Positions 11,069 to 20,990 of a DNA stretch of 64,000 nucleotides are shown piece after piece. The position numbers and the translations under genes were made by a program. Each line of letters opens with the position of its first letter. Position 1 is the stretch's first letter. The DNA lies in the NCBI GenBank assembly GCA_030268105.1, contig BSDZ01000027.1, positions 561,001-625,000 on the forward strand, in the 5' to 3' direction. The notes under the pieces were generated by a model that searched no databases, was not told the origin of the DNA, and saw nothing but the letters and a program-made list of their open reading frames with translations. Source of the DNA: Volvox africanus (lineage: Eukaryota > Chlorophyta > Chlorophyceae > Chlamydomonadales > Volvocaceae).

Positions 11069-14000
11069 CTCGTTAATTCCATTCTGTTCGTCCAGGTGTT
11101 GGCGCAGTCCGAACTCCTGGTTGTGTGCGGCGTTGAGGCCGGGGAGGCCGTTCTGCTTGCCCGCTGCCTCCGCCACTACCACACCCGACACCTGGCAGCC
11201 AACCAACATAACCACATCGGCATAACCAAACCAATATACGCACCTCATCACAATCATAATCAAACAAATTATTGGTTAGGACGATGAGTTGTCCTAAAAC
11301 CCATCACCCATGGAAAATAATGGATGGTGGCGCGGCGGGACAGCAACAACCCGCTCACTTTAAATTTATGCTCTCCGCTGTTTGTCTGTTCCAGTACCTG
11401 CATTACGAATGTAAGCGACAGCGGCGATAAGCAACGGCGTAGTTGGTGGCGAACGAACGAGTGGCGAATAGGGTGGTGCATCCTCAAGGGCAATGCCGGC
11501 CCTAACGCACCTTGACTTGGATAATGCAGTCAGGGGATTGCGTGACCGTAAGGCCCGCAAGGTACACCTGGGACACTCGATGCTGGATCAGTGCGTCCAC
11601 CGTCACTTCCTGACAGCTGCAGCCTGACACACAGCTGGTTTGGAAAAGGTGTGCGTTTCCAGGAGGGTGATGGGACTTCATGGAACCGGGGTAGGTACCA
11701 AGGAAAGGGAGGGCTTCACTTACGAGAACTGTACGTCAAGACCGTATTAGCGATTGATACCTACCTAGCGATTAAACCCTTGTGTGTTGGTCTGTTGGAT
11801 ACATCTATATGCGTGGAAGAGGCTTACCTTAATTCGTTCAATGAACACTCTTACAACTTGACGTCACAAGCAAGCCCCACTTCGAGCACACTCGTATCGT
11901 GTCACATTTTTCGTTGTTGGCTTTCGATAACATTTGAAGAACGGAACATTTCGACATCCACCCGCAGCCCCATGCAGCTCCCCCATGCAACTCCTGCACT
12001 CCACACCTGATCGCCGCAATCCCCATGTGCTCATAGCTCCGCAGATGGTGCAGGTAAACATGCACCATTCCATCCGGCGGACTGCCCACGGCCGAACGGT
12101 CCGTGTCCACCCGCAGCTGCAGCCGGCTGCCTGGCTGTGTGGACACGAAACCGGGCTTGGGCTTAATGGCGGTGCCTTCGTTGATGTAATCGAAGCCCTC
12201 TGACAGAACCACCAGCTGCCTGCGGAGGAAGGGGCCAAGGGCACGGAACTGATACGCTAGAATGACAGGCGGACAAACCCTAGAGAGGCAGCGGCAACGG
12301 CACGGAACTGATACGCTAGAAGCTGAGCTGCGCATCTCGCTCACCGAAATGGAAAGATGGGAAGAGGAAGAAACGCCAAGGGTGGTGGGATTGCGCGACG
12401 TGTAGGGGGCTGACGACGGCCGCCGAAACCCCAAACACAGCAAGGCACGCTGCGGGCCCTGTACATCAGGAATCCCAATGTACGGCCGCCCCTGGGACTG
12501 GGACCGCGTAACCACTAAGCCCTACCTAAGGCCTCGAATCCCTGCCTTGGCGCCCACACCCTTCAGACAAAACAACCAAAGAAGCCGCTGATCATGGCTT
12601 GAGAGATGAACCTTACTTGAAAGAATCCGCCGCACGGCACATCACGGAATTGGGCGCAGAGTTTCCTGCGGCGTCGTACGCGCGGAGTCCCACGGGGAGG
12701 GGGGGAGCAACGAAGGACGAGGAGAAAATATTATCCAGAAGCTGCCTTTTCGGTGTGGTCTGACGTGATCTGATCTGACTTTACGTCTTAGGGTTGCCTC
12801 GATGCTGACATAAATGATGAAAACAAGCAATAAAGAAGCAAACATTGAAAGCTTAAAACGTCGCCCGTGAGATGCAGTTCTAATTTGTTTTACAAAATCA
12901 TAAAAAAACCGAATCCACCCCGGCTCAGGGCATCCTATACCTGCAGAGCGCATGGTGGGAGCTTTTTAAAAAATGGCCCCTGACCGTTAACCCGTCGCTT
13001 GCTAGATCCCGATCGTTCATTTCGTACGCCGCAACCATCGTACCGTCGTACATGGGTGCCGGGAGCGCTTCCCAGACAACCTCCTCATCCTCACGGCCGT
13101 ATGGTTCCAAGAAAAGGCCCAGAGCGACCTGCTGAATCAGATTTACTGCGAGATCAGCAATGATCTTGTGCCCGTGATCCCCGGGGTGATGATCTGGATG
13201 GTGGGGAGAGCGGGTAGGAAGGTGGATCAGCAGCATGCCGGTGGTGAAGGCGGAGGAGGGGCGGGAGGACGACGGACGGTTGAGAGGACGGGGGGAAGGA
13301 CGTGACTAGCAGAGGAAGGCGGAAGCGGCATTGTACCCACCATCTGATCGGGTGCGCATTTGATGGTGCAACCTGGGTAGGTTCTATGATATTGCATAAC
13401 GTTGTTTCCATCAGACAAACAGACAGACAGACAGACAAACAGACAGGCAGACAAACAGACAGACAGATAGATGGATATATATATAGATAGATGGATAGAT
13501 GAATGTCTAGCGAAATAATCAGCCAGGCAGCCCCACAGGGAGATACAAGCCGCTAAGGATCCGCGCAGTGGGCGGACCCAGTATGTGTCAGTTGTGTGTC
13601 ATACCTACGAACATATCCTCCCACAGGAAGCCTAGCTCCTGTTTATGTACGGCAAGGCGGTACATTGCCGTACGCATTGACAAGTATTGAACATCATAGT
13701 ATTGCGAGATGGCGCCTGGAGCGGGCATCGCATTTCAGGGTTGCACTCAGGGACAAGATCGGTGCTGAAAAGCAAAATGACGAATGGCCAAGGTAAAAGT
13801 GATCAAATAGGAATAACAACAAAAAGTTGAAAAAGGAGGGTACGGCACAAGGACGAACATACACGAGAACACACGAGTAGTATTGGCACACAAAGGTGTC
13901 AGCTGGTACCGCCCCGCAAGGAGGTGGAATTATGCTGGCAAGGAAAGGAAGGAGGCGGGCGGGCACTGCTGCACCTTCTCGCAGCGATTCGCAGCTAGTT

Positions 14001-16471
14001 ATTTCCATGAGGCGATTGCGCCTGTCGTACTACAGGCTGTACAATACCGTCCGTCGTACCTTGAATATCTTCACTCGTCATGGGAAACGACCTGCACGGT
14101 CAGGACGCAGCAGCACGATGCAAACTGGCACGTTTCACCTCCTATGAACTCGTTGACGCGCACTTGGAGAAATACAGCCCCACAAACACAACAAGCCTGA
14201 AGATGCAACACACAGCACTTGCTTCGTTTCTGTCCGTTGGTCGTTAATCGTACCTATACGGCATATCCTTTGGGTTCTTGGGATGGCCGACTGGGTAGCT
14301 GGCCATGCCACACGGGGGCGAGTGCATGAACACAACAGCGGGGCGCTGGGGCAGAGCGAGCACTCGGCGCACCAGGCGCTCAGCATCCTTCACGATCGGG
14401 TTGTCCAAAAGCTTGGCTTCTTCGTGATGGCCTTGTACACTGTGTGCGTCACTAAGGGCCGCAGACAATTAGGTTGCATCCAGGAAGGGAGGGTGGGAGG
14501 GAGGGAGGTTAAGATGGAGGTTAAGGGAGGGGTGCAAGGGAGGGAGGGAGGGACAGGGAGGGAGGTTGAGGGAGGGGTGAAGGGGAGGGAGGGAGGGTTA
14601 AGATGGATGAACGAGACATGATATACCGCTGTAGGCGCTGTTGTAAAGCATGGCTAACCGCGGTATGGTGGAGGACTACGTCTAGCTCCGTCCAAAAAGG
14701 TAGAGGAGGTGAAAACGTTGGAACGTAAACTAGGTAGCCGCCAAGGCCGCAAATAGAAGCCGGAAATAAGGCAATAGAATCCGTAATAAAGTTACTATTG
14801 GCCATGCGGCTGGTGGTGGCGAAACCGTACCGTGTAAAAATTGTTGGAAAGCAGGAAATGCGAAATCCGATAGCTGATAACTGGTGCTGTCATGCGAGTG
14901 GACCTCCCTAACCCCTTTTTTCCACTGACAAAGCGCCCTAACCCCATTGACCAACCCCCAACCCAGTCCGGGCTACCCTGAAGCCCGCGCGCGCCAACCA
15001 AATGAAGCACAATCTCACGCCAACACGAAGGGGGAAGGAAGGAGGGGAGAGAGGAAGGGCCAGAAGGGCATTGCTCCAGGGTTGTGAGGAAGTAATCAGT
15101 AGTGGGGAAACGTTTACGACTGTTGCGCATTTCACCTACCCTTACTAGTCCGTGCCGAGGCTCCGCCGCTAAGATGGTTTTATGTGACCCCTTTCCCCAA
15201 TTCGCCGCTCACTTCCCCCTTCGATGCTTCCCTCATGGCTCCCTCCCTCCCGAGTCCTTCCTTAAATCCCCTGAATACCCCTCCCTCCCTCCTACCCTCC
15301 CTTTATATGCTTCCATCTTCCTCCCCTTTTCTTCTCCCTCCACCCACTTGAGCGTGTATTCCATGAAGACCAGGTCCACATCTGTGTCCACGGAAAGCTC
15401 CAGACACATGATCATGTAAGGGGTGGGCACACCCGGCGTACAGCCGTTGCGCGCCGTGATGTTGGCGCGGGGGAAGGCAGAGATCTGCCGTACGACATGA
15501 CGTAGACGGAAGGCAAGGTGACATGGGGTTAAGGTAGGGTAAAACCCCCGGCGAGGGAATGTGGACGGACGGGATGGGAGTGGTCAACCATCCTCCATCG
15601 CAAACTATCAGCTGCAGCCGCAATCTGAGCCCATGTCGTACCAGCCATTTCGCGAAGATGCTGAACCAGTCCGTCCTGCCCTTCTCATGAGCAAATTCTC
15701 CGTAGCTGATGCTATGGGGAAAGAAAGAGACCAACCAAGGCGGCGGAAGGATACGGGCGACGGTAAGAAAGAACGTGTGTGAGGGGACGGGAACAGCCAA
15801 CCCGGTAACAGAGACAAGAAAACCACGGGTTTGAAAACGGTCCCACAATATTTTGTTGCTTGTTGGTTTACAGACTTAGGGTAAGCGCAGGACACGCATG
15901 TGGCCACACCGCCACCAGGCAGGAACAGTGGACTGACGTCCGATCTCTACCACCGTACAAAACCCAAATCGACTGGGAAGTATTGCGAATATGCAGTCAA
16001 GAAGGACAGGGATGATTTTCGTACATACAGTTCCTGCTACTAACGGATGGACGGATTTCTGAAGGTGAATCCGCAGCACGTAGTCATGTGGAATAGCGTA
16101 TTTTGAATAGCGTACCTGCCCCCAATAACGGCAATTTTGATCCCGGGTTGCGACCCTAGAGCGAGCTTTTGCACCACGCGACGCAGCCTCGCTGCACCTC
16201 CAAGGTACGCCAGGCTTCGTCGCAGCTGGACTGGAGGAAGAGTAAAATTATACGTATTACGCACAATGTGCGCGATGGCAGTTGGATCCAGGGCATTGCT
16301 TTCTGTGATGCTGAACCGGGGGACTCGGTGTTTCCAGTTAAATTCCGGCCTTTGCCGAGTTCGAAATGAATGGTTTTCACCTAGCCAATCTCCAGAAAGC
16401 CAGCCAAAGCAGCACTTTCGTATGCAGAACAGCAAAAATACAGCTAAAATTGCCGATTGTGAGGATCTCAT
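11069..16471 (-). CDS. Secreted SGNH/GDSL-like hydrolase, copy 2
   Basis: Read right to left, predicted exons are 16471-16116, 15932 to about 15887, 15711-15642, 15484-15348, 14439-14254, 14091-14060, 13715-13605, 13193-13044, 12219-12007, 11616-11511, 11397-11359 and 11191-11069. Six exons have exactly the same length as in copy 1 (137, 32, 111, 150, 213 and 106 nt), and so does a 39-nt exon. The ATG at 16471 opens a signal peptide (ILAVFLLFCIRKCC). The Ser block is IAVIGG followed by a Ser codon completed across the splice, then PLFLPGGGVATC; a DHHPGDHGH block follows at 13193 downward. Unlike copy 1, its first exon runs without interruption where copy 1 has a 379-bp intron. The exon matching 6371-6419 of copy 1 was not found, so either the gene lost it or I missed it. 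Role and substrate as for copy 1; also called from motifs only. Confidence 0.7.
11880..12302 (-). repeat. Converted tract B, copy 2
   Basis: This is the reverse-oriented partner of 6681-7100 and contains the 213-nt exon 12007-12219. The two tracts form a near-perfect inverted repeat whose inner ends are about 4.8 kb apart. At its upstream edge the copy carries a short duplication (see 12240-12321). Confidence 0.85.
12240..12321. repeat. 23-bp exact direct duplication at the tract edge
   Basis: The 23-mer beginning ggcacggaactgatacgct occurs at 12240-12262 and again at 12299-12321, with 36 bases between. Only one copy exists in the partner gene, near 6724-6746. The second copy sits exactly where similarity between the two hydrolase genes ends, as expected from a template-switch or repair junction. 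Confidence 0.8.
13412..13500. repeat. (CAGA)n then (GATA)n microsatellite
   Basis: Imperfect tetranucleotide repeats of cagacaga type pass into agatagatgg and tatata units. They lie in an intron of hydrolase copy 2. Confidence 0.9.
14486..14600. repeat. Polypurine GGGA-type tract
   Basis: A purine-rich run of ggga/gggtg units interrupted by short motifs such as ggttaag. It lies in an intron of hydrolase copy 2 and resembles the larger tract at 39540-39905. Confidence 0.8.
15335..15519 (-). repeat. Converted tract A, copy 2
   Basis: Reverse-complement partner of 4377-4561. It contains exon 15484-15348, which encodes the conserved ITARNGCTPGVPTPYMIM region and the start of the block-III Asn codon. 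One visible base difference separates the copies. Confidence 0.85.
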
Positions 16472-17353
16472 AAGTTTTCCAGTATTTAATAATTAAAGTT
16501 CAAAGATAAATTTCCAAACTTTCATCAAGCACGCATTTGAGTGTGGTCTCGTTTTGACACTCTAAACTCTTTGCCGGTTTTCAAAGAGTCTGATTGGAAC
16601 TGTTTAAATATTATTGATAGCTTATCCATTCATTACTCAGCTGGGTGAAGTTATTGCGTTGAGTTTACAAAGTCAAAGCACCGTAGCAGCAAGAAAGCAA
16701 CGATTTTAGCGGTTAATACGGCCAGGTACCCAAAAAGTCGCCTGCCCGGGAGGTAGGTATCTTGTCAGACAGCAGAGATAGTTATTTTACGCCTGCCATC
16801 ACACGTTCCCGCAGGATCATGGCTTAGGTAAAGAAAATATCGGTGGAATTATATGGATATACGTACATCAGCTGTTGTCCGAGGCCAGGGAAAACTGTGC
16901 TTAACAATGTCGCCGCCGTTTTTTTCCCTCCGTCACATTCTCAGCGGTAGGAGAATCTCTTCATGCGATGATTTTAAGGAGCGCGAGAAGGGTGGGGTCA
17001 GGTGTGTTGTGGATCCGTGCCATCTTAGGTACGATAGGAAGTAGGCAAGGATAAGGAGCGTAACAGGGTGATTGGCGGTGGAGCGTGGGCCTTCCAACAG
17101 GACAACCTCCTCAGGCTTGCTGCTGCCGTATCCTCCTCCCCGTCTCAAGAACGTTGCGTTGGGCGCATACACGGCGCCTCGCCCCACAACCAACCTTTTG
17201 TCACTGCCAGTGTATAAGCGCATGCGGCGTTAGTGTTGGCAACTTGGCATATCCCTAAAAGCTTAAAGCTAAGAGGATTAAACACTGCGAACAAGGTGAC
17301 CCAAATTGTTATCCTGCTTCCTTCCCGTCGTCAGAAAAGGACCCGAAGCATAC

Positions 17354-17412
17354 GCACACACACACATACATACATACAAGTATATGCGTATATACGTGTA
17401 TATATATATATA
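17354..17412. repeat. (CA)n/(TA)n microsatellite
   Basis: A run of cacaca, catacatac and tatatata units about 60 bases long. It lies just upstream of the dispersed repeat copy. Confidence 0.85.
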
Positions 17413-17450
17413 ATGCGTGCGTATACGTGTCCAGGCACGACTGTTATGGC

Positions 17451-17765
17451 ACGACTAATATGCCCCTGGAGATCCAGGTTCTACCCCGACCGAGAACGGC
17501 CCAAAGTCCTTAAGTTGAGGGCAGGGTGCCCCCATGTCGATGGACGGTGACGACCCCAATTTAAGTGACCTGCGAGCTGACCAGGAGCGGAGTTGACGCC
17601 TTAGTTGATTCGGCAGATTCCGCTGGATGCTGGTGGTGGGTGCTGAACCACTGATTTCGGAGAAGTCGGTATGGGAGACTGGATGAGGGTGCCCCGAAAC
17701 ACCGGGGAAGGTAGGGACTGCCAGGTTAGTGGCCACGGGTGATGTACCCCCCTATCCTACACACA
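17451..17765 (+). mobile_element. Dispersed repeat, copy 1
   Basis: This roughly 315-base sequence aligns with 41541-41890 and, over its second half, with 39100-39270. Shared blocks include ggatgctggtggtgggtgct, gatgagggtgccccgaaa and ccaggttagtggccacggg, ending in a CA-rich tail. It shows no coding capacity, no terminal inverted repeats that I can see and no clear tRNA-type promoter boxes, so the class is unknown. A short non-autonomous element is the simplest reading. Confidence 0.65.
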
Positions 17766-18331
17766 TACAAGTACATACGCACCCTTCGTTGCCAGGACGC
17801 AAGGCGATGCACCAATGCTCCGAAACCGCTTTCCCGCCCCTCCGATCCCCTCGATCAGTTCTAAGCGCCCGTGAAAGGGTTCCTGTGCCGCGGTGTAGAG
17901 CTACATGAGATCAACACCACTGCTACTATGATAAATGACGAGCATTCGAATGCGCATCTGAACCCGCATTGGAATAGCAATACCACCATCGTTAAAACGT
18001 ATCATCACCATCAGCCCCATCACCATGAACACCAGTAGCATCACTAGCACTACAACAAGAACCTTAAAGGTACTCCTGCTCCACTCCCAACTACCTCAGC
18101 CTCTCAACAAAAGCCGCTCGTCATCACTGCTCGATGCATCCCGATGTTGCAGATGTTGCGGATGGCTTTGTCAGTAAGATGTGGCCGTCAGTTCGGCTCT
18201 GCGGCACAAGTGACAATTATTGCCTGCAGCTTCATGGTTTCTGTTCTGCTCTAACCCCTCCCTCCCTGGCGCGCACACGCACTTTTTTGCCCTATCCCGT
18301 TCCCACGATCGTTAAAAATTTTCACCGCCCA

Positions 18332-20906
18332 TCACCGCCCCTTCGGCCCACGCAACTTGCTACCTTTAACTCTCCCCTCCTGGGCTAAGCCCCCATGCGG
18401 CACAAACTGCGCCACACGCATCTCCGGCTTCCAATACAGCATATCAGGCCCTTTTGCAGGATCCTGAGATCCCGGAATAACCAGCACGCGCCGCCCGTGT
18501 ATGCCAGTATCATCGAACGCCCGTCCGTACTTGGCCTGCTCGTCCCCGGTCAACGGTTTGTACGTCATGTGGGAGTACAAGTCCTTTCTCCCGTCGAAGC
18601 GGTTGGGTGCGGGAAGGTCGGGGAAGGTTTTCTTTCCGGGTCGTCCCAGGTCGTCCGCGGGGCCCGCCGCGCCAGAGACAACCGCTGCCGCAGTGTCCTG
18701 CGCCGGCGGCTCCGCGTAGCGGTGCTGACGCGGCGGCAGGTCGCAGTACGGCGGCGGGACGGCGTTGTCGAAGGCCTCCGGACGGAAAGTGGAGCCGTGG
18801 AGGACTTGAACAGCAGCTGGGCTGCTGTGAAGGGCACGACGGCCCTTGGCCGGGTCGATCAGCCTGGGGGTGGCGCGCGGGAGCAGCTGTCTCAGAAGCA
18901 GTGTGGTATCGGAGTTTCACTTGGGGTTTTAGGGTTTAAGATATTGGAGGTGCAGGTCCGGCTCTGCTTTATGCAGCAAACCTAGATCGGTTTGCGGAAA
19001 ACCTCCCATCGGAGTAAACTGGGTCCAACCTGCATCTCAACGCTACCCGCTACAGCCGGTGCGGGTGGCAGCGGAGCACTCGTGTCTCCTCTTTCGCCCC
19101 CACACTCAATCCGAACCCCCTCCTTCCCAGCAACACAGCGGGAGCGTCAAGGCGTGCCATCTCCCTCCTTACTTGTTGCCGCACCAAGCGTCTCCCAACG
19201 GATCCGCGCCCTTCTCCAAGAGCTCAAGCCGCCTGCGAAAAAGAACCAGGGAGCCCGATGCAACGGTAACGTTGAAAAACGGCTAATCCCCATCCGTACA
19301 TTCAAAACACAACGAAGATCAAGAGACAAGTCAACTACTATAGACTCCCTAGGGTCTGATCCCGAAGGGGCTCTGAATCTACATCTCCAGACTGCGCTGC
19401 GCTCTGCCCCCAAACCATTGAAGTCATTACACTGCAATTTATCCGGGGTCGAAGTTGCTGTCGCCTTCACAAACCCATGGGTCCATTAGCACTCTTCGAA
19501 TCCGTCGCCCCCGTCGCCTCACCTGGGGTCGTCGAGCACACTCATGCTGATGACGTCACGCAGGTCCTTTCGACCGCGGCGCTGCTCGGGTCCCGGCGGC
19601 ACCACTCGGCCCTTGGCGGGATCGATCAATTTGTGTCCTAGCCACGAGTCGTCGGACGGTTTCCCTGAGGGGTCCCGGGGGCGGGGAATCACGGATTCGG
19701 ATTTTGGGTTTCGGAACATGTACGACGTGTGTGTGTGTGCATGTGTATGTGTGCATGTGTATGTGTGTTTGTGGAACAAAGAAGTGCAGAGGGCGCGCGG
19801 GGAAACACGATGACCAGGCGATATGCCACATATGATACACAGGTTGTTCACTGCATAGCTAAATCAAACGGACAAACGTAGGCACACATATAAATGAGGG
19901 CCATTAGTGTTGCGTGTGACACACACACACGCACACACACACGGACGCAAACACACAAACATTATACACAAACACACGCATACTGGCTTACCCGGGGCTC
20001 TTCCGTGGATGACATCGAAGAGGTCGCGGCGGCCCTTTGCATCCCGGGGTGCGGGTACGGACTTTTTGCCCGCGGAGGGGTGCACGAGAGGGTTGCCAAT
20101 CCAGTTGTCGGCGCCGCCCGCCTCCGACATCTGCGGTGGGGCCGAGGCAACACCGCCACCACCATGCGCAAGGGATCCGGCGTTAACCATGCAAATGGGA
20201 CACCTAGCTGAAGCAATACACGTTGGATTTCATTATTTACATCGAAAGATAACCCGGCCTTGGTGTTGGTGATCAAAGCCATGCAGACGGCTGGGCGTCA
20301 TGTGAGCGTCGGCCGACAAGGTGCGGGACGGGGAAAACCGGGGCAGGTCGGGGAAAGCAAAAAACGAGAGTATGTGTAATTCACCCCCAAAGTTCTGTGT
20401 TTCTTAGTGAAGATAGAAAACAGCCCGAGAGACTACCCCAAGCAGCATAATCCTGTGTCCGCTGCCTTTGTTGCCAACCCCACAGCCTCCCACCTCCCAC
20501 CTCCCACCCCTTGAGCAATGACAGGTGTGCGTCTCTTTTCTTCCCTCCTGCTCTTCTGCCAATCCTCTCTTGTTACAGCTTCGAGCTTCATTCGGCGAAT
20601 GCAACTATCGTGTTCGCATGCTGTGTGTGTGTGTTTATACTTTAACACGCTCTTCTTCACCGCGTCTCCGTTAAAGACACAAAGGAGCGCACACGTAACA
20701 CACACCTACCTGCAAAACGCCAAATAGACCGTTACGGCCGTCAGCTGCACGGGGTGATGACACCCGGGCCTTGCCAGTCACGTGGGCGCTGGTGGTGCGT
20801 CGTCGACCTAGACCTGGCTCTCCATCTTCCTTCAGGAGAGAGGTGTCTCCCCAGCCGTGACGGGCGAATCGGTCGGCTGTCGTCGTCGGGTCTACACGCA
20901 CCGTGT
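18332..20906 (-). CDS. Unrecognised repeat-motif protein, 5' end missing
   Basis: Exons read right to left: 20906-20710, 20130-19992, 19664-19523 and 18863-18332; phases agree at all three junctions. The product, about 330 residues as seen, has no domain I recognise. It repeats a module: W-I-G-N-P-L-V-H-P then GRRDLFDVIHG; W-L-G-H-K-L-I-D-P-A-K-G then GRKDLRDVIS; and an earlier GW-G-D...GRNGLFGVLQ. The last exon has GRKDLYSHMTYKPLTGDEQ and the tail RAFDDTGIHGRRVLVIPG. Spacing and Pro/Gly/Lys content recall small ciliary or microtubule-associated repeat proteins, but that is only an impression. The exon at 20906 begins out of phase with any ATG, so it is internal; upstream DNA is a minisatellite followed by the TilS-like fragment, and no 5' exon was found. 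The stop at 18332 is the likely terminus. Confidence 0.55.
19727..19980. repeat. (TG)n and (CA)n microsatellites
   Basis: A tgtgtgtatg-type run at about 19727-19780 and a cacacacac run at about 19917-19980. Both lie in introns of the repeat-motif gene. Confidence 0.85.
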
Positions 20907-20923
20907 CTGAGAGGGCGCACCAG

Positions 20924-20990
20924 GGCGTCAGAGCATCAGGGCGTCAGAACATTAGGACATCAGAGCATTAGGACATCAGAGCGTCACAGG
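20924..20990. repeat. Short minisatellite of gcgtcag/acatcag units
   Basis: Imperfect tandem units (gcgtcagagcatcag, then acattaggacatcagagc twice in variant form) fill the space just upstream of the first visible exon of the repeat-motif gene. It ends about 70 bases before the TilS-like fragment begins. Confidence 0.75.

Larger units (their letters stand above)
16472..18331. other. Intergenic region with a dispersed repeat
   Basis: No gene recognised. It holds a copy of the dispersed repeat at 17451-17765 and a CA/TA-rich microsatellite at 17354-17412. The interval 16500-16900 is AT-rich and may be the promoter of hydrolase copy 2, without a recognisable element. Confidence 0.5.
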
